NCBI RefSeq assembly: GCF_030067675.1
Contig: NZ_JASJEV010000002.1
Span: 310,001 to 374,000 of the forward strand
From: Chelatococcus albus
Lineage (GTDB): Bacteria; Pseudomonadota; Alphaproteobacteria; Rhizobiales; Beijerinckiaceae
Reading direction: 5' to 3'
DNA length: 64,000 nucleotides
Part shown: positions 34,208-42,865 of the stretch, in pieces
Numbering within the stretch: position 1 is the first letter of the stretch
Layout: each line of letters begins with the position of its first letter
Position numbers and translations under genes: made by a program
The notes under the pieces: model-generated
What the model saw: the letters and a program-made list of their open reading frames with translations, nothing else
What the model was told of the DNA's origin: nothing
Databases searched by the model: none

Positions 34208-35677
34208 TCACACCGTCTCGTCCACCTCGCGCCGCTCCATGGCATCCAGCGCGTTGGCGAGGCGCTGCTCCTCGCCGAAGTAGCGGGCGCGATCCCAGAA
34301 GCGCGGGCGGCCGATGCCGGTCGAGCGATGGTGCCCGATGAGGCGACCGCTCGCGTCCTCGCCGACGATGTCGTAGGCGAGGATGTCCTGGGTGATGATG
34401 ACGTCGCCCTCCATGCCCATGATCTCGGTGACATGCGTGATGCGGCGCGAACCGTCGCGCAGGCGCGCGGCCTGGACGATGACGTCGACCGAGGCGCAGA
34501 TCATCTCGCGAATGGTGCGCGAGGGTAGCGAGAAGCCGCCCATGGTGATCATGGATTCGAGGCGTGACAGCGCCTCGCGCGGGGAGTTGGCGTGCAGCGT
34601 CCCCATCGAGCCGTCGTGGCCCGTGTTCATCGCCTGCAGGAGGTCGAAGGCCTCGGGGCCGCGGACCTCGCCGACGATGATGCGCTCCGGCCGCATGCGC
34701 AGGCAGTTGCGCACGAGATCGCGCATCGTCACCTGCCCCTGGCCCTCGAGGTTCGGCGGCCGCGTTTCCAAGCGCACGACGTGCGGCTGCTGGAGCTGCA
34801 GCTCCGCGGCGTCCTCGCAGGTGATGATGCGCTCGTCGTGCTCGATGAAGCGGGTCAGGCAGTTGAGCAGCGTCGTCTTGCCCGAACCGGTGCCGCCGGA
34901 GATGAGCGTGTTGCACCGCACGCGCCCGATGATCTGCAGGATCTCGGCGCCCTCCCTGGAGATCGAGCCGAAGCGCACGAGATCCTCGAGGGTCAGCTTG
35001 TCGCGCTTGAACTTGCGGATGGTGAGCGCCGGGCCGTCGATGGCGAGCGGGGGCACGATGACGTTGACGCGCGACCCGTCCGGCAGGCGCGCATCGCAGA
35101 TGGGCGAGGCCTCGTCGACACGCCGGCCGACCTGGCTGACGATCCGCTGGCAGATGTTCATCAGCTGCTGGTTGTCGCGGAAGCGCACATTGGTCAGCTG
35201 GATCTTGCCGCCGACCTCGATGTAGGTGCGGTTGGCGCCGTTGACCATGACGTCGGCGATGTCGTCGCGCGCGAGCAGTGGCTCCAGGGGGCCGTAGCCG
35301 AGCACGTCGTTGCAGATGTCGTCGAGCAGGTCCTCCTGCTCGGCAATGGACATGACGACGTTCTTGAGCGCGATGATCTCGTTGACGATATCGCGGATCT
35401 CTTCGCGGGCGCTGTCGGCGTCGAGCTTGATCAGCTGGGCGAGGTCGATGGCCTCGATCAGCGCGCCGAAGATCATGCTCTTGGTCTGGTAGTACTCCTC
35501 CGACCGCCGCGTCTCGATCGTGAGCGGCGTCTGCGCCGCCGGCTGCGGGCGGGGGGGCGGGGGCGCCCCCGCGAGGTTGGCCGCGGGCACGGCCGCAGGC
35601 GCGCCGCCGACGGCGGGAGCCGGCCGCGTGGGCGCGGAAGTGGAGGTGCCGCCTGGGGTCGACCGCTTGCCAAACAT
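34208..35677 (-). CDS. cpaF: Tad pilus assembly ATPase CpaF/TadA
   Basis: This 489-residue hexameric secretion ATPase powers Flp pilus extension. It has a proline-rich N-terminal tail (residues 7-50), then the type II/IV ATPase domain with Walker A GGTGSGKTT at 261-269, an Asp box (TCEDAAELQL), Walker B region RPERIIVGEVRGPEA and a His box (GTLHANSPREAL). ATG 35677 gives the usual short poly-Pro leader. It lies between cpaE and tadB on the minus strand. Confidence 0.95.
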   Translation of the reverse strand: MFGKRSTPGGTSTSAPTRPAPAVGGAPAAVPAANLAGAPPPPRPQPAAQTPLTIETRRSEEYYQTKSMIFGALIEAIDLAQLIKLDADSAREEIRDIVNEIIALKNVVMSIAEQEDLLDDICNDVLGYGPLEPLLARDDIADVMVNGANRTYIEVGGKIQLTNVRFRDNQQLMNICQRIVSQVGRRVDEASPICDARLPDGSRVNVIVPPLAIDGPALTIRKFKRDKLTLEDLVRFGSISREGAEILQIIGRVRCNTLISGGTGSGKTTLLNCLTRFIEHDERIITCEDAAELQLQQPHVVRLETRPPNLEGQGQVTMRDLVRNCLRMRPERIIVGEVRGPEAFDLLQAMNTGHDGSMGTLHANSPREALSRLESMITMGGFSLPSRTIREMICASVDVIVQAARLRDGSRRITHVTEIMGMEGDVIITQDILAYDIVGEDASGRLIGHHRSTGIGRPRFWDRARYFGEEQRLANALDAMERREVDETV

Positions 35678-35715
35678 TCTGTGGCGACCTCGTTGGCCTT
35701 GAGTCCCGTGTCCAG

Positions 35716-36990
35716 TTACGCCCGCCGCAGGGCGAGCTTGGCCAGCAGCGGCTCGAACAGCGCGCTGCGCGAGCGGCGCGGCCCGGTCCGCCCTGTGATC
35801 GCCGCGGCGAGCTCCACAAAGGCCTCGGCGATCTTGCCGCCGGCCTGCACCTCGGCGATCATCTGGCCGTTGTTGGCGGCCGTGCCGAAGAGCTGGGCGT
35901 CGAAGGGGATGCTGGCGGCGATGTCGATGCCGAGCGCCTTCGCAAATTCGGCAACAGCGATCTCCGGGCGCTTGGGCAGGCCGATCTGGTTCATGACGAG
36001 TTTCGGGAGCCGATCGTTGGCCCGCGTCTGCCGGAGCAGGTCGAAGAGGTTCTTCGCGTTGCGGAGACTGGCGAGATCGGGGGCGGCCACGACCACGATG
36101 TCGTCGGTTGCGATCAGCGTATGCCGCACCCAGGCCGTCCACACGTGCGGAACATCGAAGACCACCGCGGGCATGATGTTGCGCAGGATGTCCGCGAGGC
36201 CGTCGAGCGCTGTCTCGGGCAGGTCGCAGGTCCGGTCGAGCATCGCCGGCGCGGCGAGCAGGCTCAGGTTGTCGCTGCATTTCGACAGCAGGCGCTCGAC
36301 CAGGGCCGTGTCCAGGCGGTCGGGGGCGAAGACCGCTTCGGCGATGCCCTGCGGCGGGTCCTGGTTGAAGTCGAGGCCGGCAGTGCCGAAGGCGATGTCG
36401 AGGTCGGCGATGACCGTCGCAAGGCCGATGTTGCGCGCGATCGCCCAGGCGAGATTGTGCGCGATCGTGGAGGCGCCGACGCCGCCCTTCGCGCCGACGA
36501 CAGCGATGGTCCGTCCGATCGGGTCGGCGCCAGGCGCATGAAAGATCTCGGAGACGGTGCTCACCACCGTGAGCGCGTCGATCGGCGTGATCAGATATTC
36601 GCTGACCCCGCGGCGCATCAGCTCGCGGTAGAGGATGACGTCGTTGACATGGCCGACGACGATGACCTTGGTGCCGGGGTCGCAGACTTCGGCGAGGGCG
36701 TCGAGGTGGGTGACGATGGTGCTGGGCTCGCCGCTTGCCTCGATGAGGATGACGTTGGGCGTCGGTGCGTGGCGATAGGCCTCCACCGCTGCCGTCGCCC
36801 CGCCCATCTGCACCTTGAGAAGCGCCTTCTGCATGCGCCGGTCGCCCGCCGCGGCCTGGACGGCTGCGGCGAGCTCCGCCGTTTCGCAGAAGGCCTGCAG
36901 CGTGATGTGCGGCACCGGCGCGATCACGCGGTCTCCCGCGCCCTCGGCCTGTCCGGCCGGTGCTGCGTCCGGCCCGAGCATCGCCCTCAT
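35716..36990 (-). CDS. cpaE: Tad pilus localisation protein CpaE/TadZ
   Basis: This 424-residue protein joins an atypical receiver-like domain (residues about 30-150, with the aspartate region altered) to a MinD/ParA-type ATPase domain. The deviant Walker A is GAKGGVGAST at about 166-175. TadZ proteins sit at the pole and direct pilus assembly. Its ATG shares one base with the cpaD stop (TGATG), so translation is coupled; cpaF starts 38 bp later. Confidence 0.92.
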   Translation of the reverse strand: MRAMLGPDAAPAGQAEGAGDRVIAPVPHITLQAFCETAELAAAVQAAAGDRRMQKALLKVQMGGATAAVEAYRHAPTPNVILIEASGEPSTIVTHLDALAEVCDPGTKVIVVGHVNDVILYRELMRRGVSEYLITPIDALTVVSTVSEIFHAPGADPIGRTIAVVGAKGGVGASTIAHNLAWAIARNIGLATVIADLDIAFGTAGLDFNQDPPQGIAEAVFAPDRLDTALVERLLSKCSDNLSLLAAPAMLDRTCDLPETALDGLADILRNIMPAVVFDVPHVWTAWVRHTLIATDDIVVVAAPDLASLRNAKNLFDLLRQTRANDRLPKLVMNQIGLPKRPEIAVAEFAKALGIDIAASIPFDAQLFGTAANNGQMIAEVQAGGKIAEAFVELAAAITGRTGPRRSRSALFEPLLAKLALRRA

Positions 36991-37718
36991 CAGTTGCTCC
37001 CCACGGCCTGGTTGATCTTCGTCGAATCCTGCTTGTACTGCGTCGACGGATCCTGCGACTTGCGCCACTTCTCGATGGTGTTGAGACGCTTGGCCGTGTC
37101 GACGCGGGTCTCCGGGCGTGCCCGCACGAGATCGAGCGGATCGGCGACCTGCGCGGCGAGATTGGCCTGATAGGCGCAGCCGAGGTTCCAGTGAGGCTCG
37201 TTTCTCCAGGTGGCGAGCCTGGCGCCGCCGGCGAGATCGGCCGGCCATTCACCGCACTGACTCGCGACCCTGGCTTGCAGGGCGCGGTAGCTCAGCCGGA
37301 TGGTCGATGCGAGTGCCGGGTCGGCCGGGCGATAGGAGGCGACGGCGAGGGAGCGGCCGGGGACACCGGCCTCCGAGAGCGTCTGGCGGATGGCGCCGAG
37401 CGTGCTGGCGACCGCCGCGTCCTCGCCGGTGCCTGTCGGCACGTAGGCGGTGAGGCCGCTCTTGCCCGTGCGCCGATAGTCGAGGGCGAAGTCGCGCAGG
37501 TCGCCGCGCTGGCGCGGGTCGAGCCCATGGCCGCGCGTGACGAAGACGTCGAGCGTCTTCGCCGCGTCGGCCAGCGCGATCGGATGCCGCTCGCGATAGT
37601 CCTGCGGCATGGTGGCGCCGGTCACGATGCGGTCGGCGCCGCAGGCGGCGAGCGGCAGGGCGACGGCCGCAAGGGCGGCGAGCCGCAGCGGAGGGAGGAG
37701 CGTGGCCGGCTTCGTCAT
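36990..37718 (-). CDS. cpaD: Tad pilus lipoprotein CpaD
   Basis: This 242-residue protein has a lipoprotein signal with lipobox LPLAAC (lipidated Cys26). The family blocks DYRERHPIALADAAKTLDVFV and GCAYQANLAAQVADPLDLV are clear. CpaD is an outer-membrane or periplasmic lipoprotein that helps the CpaC secretin assemble. It lies 25 bp after cpaC and overlaps cpaE by one base. Confidence 0.94.
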   Translation of the reverse strand: MTKPATLLPPLRLAALAAVALPLAACGADRIVTGATMPQDYRERHPIALADAAKTLDVFVTRGHGLDPRQRGDLRDFALDYRRTGKSGLTAYVPTGTGEDAAVASTLGAIRQTLSEAGVPGRSLAVASYRPADPALASTIRLSYRALQARVASQCGEWPADLAGGARLATWRNEPHWNLGCAYQANLAAQVADPLDLVRARPETRVDTAKRLNTIEKWRKSQDPSTQYKQDSTKINQAVGSN

Positions 37719-37743
37719 GGCGTCCTTCGTGCTCTCCCGGTCC

Positions 37744-39297
37744 TCAGTCGTTGATGAAGCCGACGCGGCCGCGATAGCCCTGCGGCGGCGCCTTGGCGCC
37801 CGTCGCGCCGTAGATGCGGTTGAGGCGCCCGAGAAGGACGGTCTGCGGGTCGGTGGCGTCGACGAAGCCTTCGTCCGGCCGCGTGACCTCGCCCGGGTTC
37901 ATGGGCCTTGCGATGTAAGGCGTGACCGAGATCATGAGCTCGGACTCCTGTCGCTGATAGTCGCGCGAGCGGAACAGGACGCCGAGCACCGGGATGTTCA
38001 TGAGGCCGGGAAAGCCGTTGATGGCCTGGCGCGAGCCCTGGAGGATGAGACCGGCTGTGACGAGCGAGGCGCCGGAGGGCAGCTCCACCGTCGTCTCCGT
38101 CTTGCGCACCTTGAAGCCCGGCACGTTGATCTGGTCGAAGCGGATCTGGTTCTCGAAGTCGAGGTCCGTGACCTCGGTGGCGACGCGCAGGCTGATGCGC
38201 CCCTCCGAGAGGACGACGGGCGTGAAGTTGAGGGTGACGCCGAAGGGCTTGTACTCGACGCCGATATTGCAGGTGCGGCGGCCGATGATGTCGGTGTCGC
38301 AGTCCTGGCTCTTCGGCACGGGGATCTCGCCGCCGGCGAGAAATTTGGCGCTCTCGCCGGAGATGGCCGTGAGATTGGGTTCGGCGAGGGTGCGCATGAC
38401 GCCCTGCCGCTCGAGGGCGCGCAGGGTGAAGTTGTTCGGGGCCGCGGAGCGCAGCCCGGCGCCGATCTGGGTGTTCGACAGGACCTGGTTCTGGATCGAG
38501 AACGGGTTGTCGAGCAGGAAGCTGGTCTTGAAGTCGCCGATCTGCCAGGTGCCGAAGGAGTTGATGCCGAGCTGCTTGAGGACGGAGCGCTGCACCTCGG
38601 CCACCGTGACCTTGAGCATCACCTGATCCTTGCCGCGGACGGTGAGCGAGTTGATCACCTTGCCCGTCACGGTGGCGGGGGCGATGCTGATCGACGCCGC
38701 GCCGGCGGAGGTGGTGCCGGCGCTGCCTGTGGCACCGGGCTGGCTCTGGCCGACGAAGGCGTTGGCGATGTCCACGGCGCGCTGGGCATCGGCGGCGGAA
38801 TCGACGGTGCCGACGAGCAGGACGGAATCGCCGGCGGGCTTCACCTCGATGGCCGCCGTGGGCAGGGAGGCGCGCAAGGTCTGGCGCAGCGTCGTCAGAT
38901 CACGCCCGACCGTGATCTCGAAGGCCGCGATCTGACGGCCCTCCGCGTCCATGACGAAGATCGAGGTGGCACCGTCGGCCATGCCGATGAGGAAGACCTT
39001 GCGCGTCGAGCGCACGACGGCATTCGCCACCTTCGGATTGGCGACGAAGACCTCCTTGGCGTCGCGCGGCAGGTCGACGATGAGAGACTTGCCGATGGAC
39101 AGGTCGATCCGGCGGGCGACCGCCTGCTCGTGGGCGCCGACGTTGAGCTGGGGGGCGGCCACGGTCTGCGCCCCGGCGGGGGCGAGCCCGGCCGCGGCGG
39201 CCGCGAGGCAGGCGGCCAGGAACGGCAGCGCGCGGGCGCGCCTTTGCGCAGGAATGCGGCGCTCCATCTCGGGCCTATCGTCGATCGGCAGCGGCAT
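37744..39297 (-). CDS. cpaC: Tad pilus secretin CpaC/RcpA
   Basis: This 517-residue outer-membrane secretin forms the exit pore for the Flp pilus. It has a signal peptide with a long basic N-region, an N-terminal pilus domain (IDLSIGKSLIVDLPRDAKEV, VANPKVANAVV), a BON-like region and the secretin domain ending in VTAGLILQGSRQAINGFPGL and LGVLFRSRDYQRQESELMI. The unusually long N-region could mean that the second Met (residue 11) is the true start. It lies four bp after cpaB. Confidence 0.94.
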   Translation of the reverse strand: MPLPIDDRPEMERRIPAQRRARALPFLAACLAAAAAGLAPAGAQTVAAPQLNVGAHEQAVARRIDLSIGKSLIVDLPRDAKEVFVANPKVANAVVRSTRKVFLIGMADGATSIFVMDAEGRQIAAFEITVGRDLTTLRQTLRASLPTAAIEVKPAGDSVLLVGTVDSAADAQRAVDIANAFVGQSQPGATGSAGTTSAGAASISIAPATVTGKVINSLTVRGKDQVMLKVTVAEVQRSVLKQLGINSFGTWQIGDFKTSFLLDNPFSIQNQVLSNTQIGAGLRSAAPNNFTLRALERQGVMRTLAEPNLTAISGESAKFLAGGEIPVPKSQDCDTDIIGRRTCNIGVEYKPFGVTLNFTPVVLSEGRISLRVATEVTDLDFENQIRFDQINVPGFKVRKTETTVELPSGASLVTAGLILQGSRQAINGFPGLMNIPVLGVLFRSRDYQRQESELMISVTPYIARPMNPGEVTRPDEGFVDATDPQTVLLGRLNRIYGATGAKAPPQGYRGRVGFIND

Positions 39298-39301
39298 GAT
39301 G

Positions 39302-40096
39302 TCAGCGCCTCGGGGTCTGTTTCGGCACGCCGTAGCGCACGACGGTGAGGGCGCCGTCCTCCGCCGAGGCCAGGGGGATGCCGGTCTGATTGACGTCGGC
39401 GAGAGAGCGCAGGACGAGCGAGATGTGGCCCACCTTCTGGGCGAGCGTCAGGACCTCGGCCTGGGACGGGTCGACCTCGAGCGTCGCCGTCTCGCCGGTG
39501 ACGACCTTGTCGCCGTTGCGCTCCTGCACGGTCTGGCCGATGGCGAGCACGCGCACGTTGCGCAGGATCGTCTCGGACACGTAGACGTCGATGCCCTGCG
39601 CCTTCGAGGCTTCCTCGTCGCGGTAGGTGCGGATGACGTCCACATGGTCGTTGGGCAGAACGAAGCCGCCGGCCGAGGAGGCGCCGCGGTTGTCGATGGA
39701 AATGGCGACCGCGCGCATGCCCGATGGCAGGATCGCCGACATGAAGCCGGTACCGTCGGTCTTGATCAGCCGTTCGCTGCGCACGGGTTCGCCGTTGAGC
39801 AGTGCGGTGCGGGCGATGGCGCCGGTCAGTTCCTCGATGGCGCCGGGGCGGTCCTTGCGCAGGATGACGCCGGGCGGCACGGAATCGGCCGGCCAGGCCT
39901 GCCAGCGCAGGTCACCGGCCTTGAGGCCGTTGCCCATCGGCACCTCGACCGCCGTCACCAGCACGTCGCTCGTGTTCGGGCGCGGTGCCTCGACCTTGAC
40001 GACGGGAGCGGGCGCCTTCTTGCCGGCGGCGAGATAGGCGGCCGCAACACCGGCGACGAGGGCGATGCCGAGGACGAGCAGGCGGGCAGGCTTCAT
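39302..40096 (-). CDS. cpaB: Tad pilus assembly protein CpaB
   Basis: This 264-residue protein has a membrane anchor (PARLLVLGIALVAGVAAAYLA) and SAF-like and RcpC/CpaB domains (LPSGMRAVAISIDNRG, GGFVLPNDHVDVIRTYRD). It works in the periplasm with the secretin. ATG 40096 gives the conserved KPARLLVLGIAL start; the longer in-frame start at 40153 adds unrelated residues. It follows cpaA by 107 bp. Confidence 0.93.
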   Translation of the reverse strand: MKPARLLVLGIALVAGVAAAYLAAGKKAPAPVVKVEAPRPNTSDVLVTAVEVPMGNGLKAGDLRWQAWPADSVPPGVILRKDRPGAIEELTGAIARTALLNGEPVRSERLIKTDGTGFMSAILPSGMRAVAISIDNRGASSAGGFVLPNDHVDVIRTYRDEEASKAQGIDVYVSETILRNVRVLAIGQTVQERNGDKVVTGETATLEVDPSQAEVLTLAQKVGHISLVLRSLADVNQTGIPLASAEDGALTVVRYGVPKQTPRR

Positions 40097-40203
40097 GGGT
40101 GATCGTATCCGGGCGACGGCCTCCCACGCCGTCGGGCGGATTTGATCAGCCAATCGTCAACTTATGGTTAATCGACCGTATCCGGCGCCTCGGGGCCGTT
40201 CCG

Positions 40204-40710
40204 TCAGAAGGCTGCGGCTGCCTTCCAGATCGCCGAATGCGGATAGACGACGAGCCCGGCGAAGGCGAGGGCTATGCCGTAGGGAACGCCGGTCTTCGGG
40301 TGGTGCAGGCGCGCCGCCCACTCCCAACCGAGGGCAAATCGCGGCAGCGGCACGCTGCGCACCAGGAGCAGGGCGAGCGTCAGCAGGCCGCCGGCGAAGG
40401 CAGCGAGCAGCAGGTAATCGAGAAGGGAGCCGAAGCCCAGCCAGAGCGCGGTCGCGGCAGCGAGCTTGGCGTCGCCCCCGCCGATCCAGCCGAGAGCGAA
40501 GAGCGCGAAGGTCGCAGCCAACACGAGCGCGCCGGCCAGGATGTGCATCCCGATGGCGGGAAGCGGCAGGCCGCTCGCGAGCGCCACGACGAAGAAGCCG
40601 GCGCAGAGCGCGAGGCTCAGGCGGTTGGAGATCGTCATGGTGACGAGATCGCTCGCGGCGGCGAAGGCCATGAGCAGGGGAAAGGCTACAAGGGCGAAGA
40701 TCGCCATCAT
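40204..40710 (-). CDS. cpaA: Flp prepilin peptidase CpaA/TadV
   Basis: This 168-residue polytopic membrane protease has the A24 family's two catalytic aspartates, Asp21 (AAASDLVTMTI) and Asp80 (WIGGGDAKL), each next to a membrane helix. It lacks the N-methyltransferase domain of type IV prepilin peptidases, as is usual for TadV. It removes the leader of the Flp pilins and probably of the TadE-like pseudopilins encoded nearby. It follows flp1 by 125 bp, with a hairpin between. Confidence 0.93.
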   Translation of the reverse strand: MMAIFALVAFPLLMAFAAASDLVTMTISNRLSLALCAGFFVVALASGLPLPAIGMHILAGALVLAATFALFALGWIGGGDAKLAAATALWLGFGSLLDYLLLAAFAGGLLTLALLLVRSVPLPRFALGWEWAARLHHPKTGVPYGIALAFAGLVVYPHSAIWKAAAAF

Positions 40711-40800
40711 CGGGTTGCCCAGACTCCTCTCGGGGATGCTGGCGCACGCGGCGCGCCGAAAGCGCCGGCCGCGTGCGCAGGAAGAACGCCCTTCGCTGGT

Positions 40801-40825
40801 GGCAGAGCCAGGGGGCGGCTCTGCC
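40801..40825 (-). terminator. hairpin after flp1
   Basis: GGCAGAGCC and GGCTCTGCC form a perfect 9-bp stem with a 7-base loop, 11 bases after the flp1 stop and before cpaA. It probably trims transcription so that pilin mRNA exceeds that for the assembly genes. Confidence 0.6.
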
Positions 40826-40835
40826 GAGCGAGCCG

Positions 40836-41015
40836 TCAGCTCGCCTTGGCTCCCGCGAGGGCCGTCTTGATCGCTTCGAACTTCGCCTTGAGGTCCGTGC
40901 CGATGGCGCTCACCGCCGCGATGATGACAACGCTGATCAGGCCAGCGATCAGGCCGTATTCAATGGCGGTCGCGCCCGACTCGTCCTCGGCGAAACGGGA
41001 GAAAAGTGACTTCAT
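40836..41015 (-). CDS. flp: Flp-type pilin subunit, copy 1
   Basis: This 59-residue prepilin has a short leader ending at Gly14 (DESG), then ATAIEYGLIAGLISVVIIAA. The prepilin peptidase cuts after Gly14, leaving a 45-residue mature pilin that starts with the Flp motif. It differs from the second copy (41501-41680) at only a dozen positions, nearly all outside the helix. GAAGGAG precedes the ATG. It is the pilin gene nearest to cpaA. Confidence 0.95.
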   Translation of the reverse strand: MKSLFSRFAEDESGATAIEYGLIAGLISVVIIAAVSAIGTDLKAKFEAIKTALAGAKAS

Positions 41016-41135
41016 GGAATGAGCTCCTTCAGTACCACGGTTTTGTCCGCCGCCCTTCATTGCACGGTGGGCCGATCGGAACCGCGGGCGACGGTAGCCA
41101 TTCCCCCCTTTCGCCGAGGTTAAAGTGAACTGCGA
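41016..41135 (-). repeat. pilin leader, duplicated copy 1
   Basis: The roughly 110 bases upstream of flp1 resemble those upstream of flp2 (41681-41800). Shared blocks are CCACGGTTTT, GTCCGCC, CGATCGGAACCG, ACGGTAGC and GGTTAAAGTGAA, in the same order and spacing. The conserved leader is likely to hold the promoter and 5' untranslated region of each pilin gene. Confidence 0.7.
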
Positions 41136-41298
41136 AAGAGCTCTGTATCCGCCAGATTTCGATGCTGGTTAAATGTCTATTTCTGCGGTATCTATTCTGG
41201 CAGAAAGTCATAATTCTCCAAATGCCTGGCTCTTTCCGGCTCTGTATGGCGCGGTGACGAAGGGGCAATCCGGGCTCGACGCCCGACAAGTCGGACGT

Positions 41299-41326
41299 GC
41301 CTTCCGGCCCGGCCGGGCCGGAAGGC
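41299..41326. repeat. 28-bp perfect GC palindrome
   Basis: GCCTTCCGGCCCGG is followed immediately by its exact complement, with no spacer. It lies midway between the two pilin genes. Without a loop it is more likely a cruciform-prone or protein-bound site, or a short-looped terminator, than a classical intrinsic terminator. Confidence 0.55.
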
Positions 41327-41471
41327 GCTCTTGGACATCGAGGTCGTTCCGAGGCGTTGAAGCAACGGTCGTTCCTCTCTCCTTCTCCGAGCAGGGCGGG
41401 ATCGTGCTCATGGTGGCCCGGGCCTCACGGCATCTGCCGCCCGGCCGAGCACGATCGGCGTTCCCGCCGAT

Positions 41472-41497
41472 CGGCTGCGTCTGGGCCTGCGCAGCCG
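41472..41497 (-). terminator. hairpin after flp2
   Basis: CGGCTGCG and CGCAGCCG form an 8-bp stem with a 10-base loop, four bases after the flp2 stop. It parallels the hairpin behind flp1. Confidence 0.5.
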
Positions 41498-41500
41498 TCG

Positions 41501-41680
41501 TCAGGCCGGCTTGGCGCCCGAAAGGGCGTTCTGAATGGCTTCGAACTTCGCCTTGAGGTCCGTGCCGATGGCGCTCACCGCCGCGATGATGACGACGCTG
41601 ATCAGGCCGGCGATCAGGCCGTACTCGATCGCCGTCGCGCCGGACTCGTCCTGGGTGAAGCGGGAGAGAAGAGACACCAT
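41501..41680 (-). CDS. flp: Flp-type pilin subunit, copy 2
   Basis: This 59-residue prepilin has leader Gly14 (DESG) and ATAIEYGLIAGLISVVIIAA, as in copy 1. Differences lie in the leader (MVSLLSRFTQ against MKSLFSRFAE) and the C-terminal tail (QNALSGAKPA against KTALAGAKAS). AAGGAG lies eight bases before ATG 41680. It is the most upstream gene of the minus-strand locus. Confidence 0.95.
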   Translation of the reverse strand: MVSLLSRFTQDESGATAIEYGLIAGLISVVIIAAVSAIGTDLKAKFEAIQNALSGAKPA

Positions 41681-41800
41681 AGAGATTGCTCCTTGCACCA
41701 CGGTTTTCGTCCGCCCCCCCCTCGTTGCCTCGCGGGTCGATCGGAACCGGTGCAACGGTAGCGATCCGCTCTTTCGTCCTGGTTAAAGTGAAATCGGCAA
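41681..41800 (-). repeat. pilin leader, duplicated copy 2
   Basis: Partner of 41016-41135; same ordered blocks (CCACGGTTTT, GTCCGCC, CGATCGGAACCG, ACGGTAGC, GGTTAAAGTGAA). The duplication that gave two pilin genes therefore included about 110 bases of leader. Confidence 0.7.
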
Positions 41801-42126
41801 ACTCAATGTATTTGCGAGAATTGTCCGATGGATGATCGCGCGGCCGTATTTGCAGGTAGTATAGTATTTTTCGTGTCTATTATGATTGATAGTGGTGTTT
41901 TAATACCATAATGTCGCGCATCTGCCAATCAGCTTCCGTGCCGAGGAACTGGGTTTTCAAGCAAGGAGCGCTCGTCGCCGCGAGCGCAAGTTGGCGGTCG
42001 GGGATGCGCCCAGGATGGTGCCTTGGCACCTGCGATGTGGCTCGCCGTGACCGGGTTAGGCAATCCTTCACCATTCCGGGCGATGGTGCAGCGAAGGAGC
42101 AGCCGGCTCGTGTGGGGACAGGGATC
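41801..42126. other. AT-richer intergenic region between divergent pilus genes
   Basis: No gene is seen. The part from 41810 to 41920 is clearly AT-richer than the surroundings and includes TGGTGTTTTAATACCA, an imperfect inverted repeat. It lies between minus-strand flp2 and the plus-strand CpaC-like gene and is a likely promoter region. Confidence 0.45.
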
Positions 42127-42618
42127 ATGCCGAGGCGCCGTAGCGAGGGTCGTGTCGCGCACCGCCTTCCGGCGCGCCTTCTCGGCGTGGCTTGGCTCGC
42201 ATTAGCCGCCCTATCGGCCGTCGCGTCGGCCGCCTCGCCGGATGCCGTCGACGTCGTGGTCGATCAGGCCAAGATCGTGCGCCTGCCCGAGCGGGCGCAG
42301 ACGGTGATCGTCGGCAACCCCATGATCGCCGACGTCACAGTGCAGAAGAACGGCATCCTCGTCGTCACCGGCAAGAGCTACGGCGTGACGAACCTCATCG
42401 CCCTCGATGCCACCGGTAACATGCTGGCGGAATCGATGATTCGCGTGCAGGCGCCGAGCGAGGCGATCATCACCGTCCAGCGCGGGCTCGAACGCGAGTC
42501 CTATTCCTGCACACCGAACTGCCAGCCGTCCGTCATCCTCGGCGACAACAACAAGTATTTCGGCGAGATCAGCGGCCAGGCCGGCCAGCGCAATTCCCTC
42601 GCCTCCGGGAGGCAGTAG
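42127..42618 (+). CDS. short secreted CpaC N-terminal-domain protein
   Basis: This 163-residue protein has a basic signal peptide (to about residue 36) and one pilus-assembly N-terminal domain: VVVDQAKIVRLPERAQTVIV, GNPMIADVTVQKNGILVVTG and KSYGVTNLIALDATG. The same domain opens the CpaC secretin encoded at 37744-39297, but the pore-forming part is missing here. A Cys128/Cys132 pair (YSCTPNC) follows the domain and could form a disulfide. Stand-alone versions are found near Tad loci of alphaproteobacteria; their role, perhaps as a secretin accessory, is not established. It is divergent from the pilin genes. Confidence 0.85.
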   Translation: MPRRRSEGRVAHRLPARLLGVAWLALAALSAVASAASPDAVDVVVDQAKIVRLPERAQTVIVGNPMIADVTVQKNGILVVTGKSYGVTNLIALDATGNMLAESMIRVQAPSEAIITVQRGLERESYSCTPNCQPSVILGDNNKYFGEISGQAGQRNSLASGRQ

Positions 42619-42865
42619 CGCTGCCGCCTCCGGGGTTCGTGCTTCCCGTTCCTTCCCGCCAGCCAGCATTCTTCCATCCGGGGATCGCTGCCGCGCGCTG
42701 TCGGTCGGCGTCGACCGCATTTCGATGATTCATCTAACGGAACGGCAAGACTTTCACACTATCGATGGGCTCGGCGACTCGGAGGAGGGGCAGATGAACC
42801 CGTTCATTCAGCCCCGCACATCCGAATGATCAGCCCGGGAGCCCGGCAGAGGCGACGAGGAGCGA

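Larger units (their letters stand above)
41136..41500. other. inter-pilin spacer
   Basis: No gene is seen. It holds a 28-bp perfect palindrome (41299-41326) and the hairpin after flp2 (41472-41497), each listed separately, and should carry the promoter of flp1 near its left end. Confidence 0.5.
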
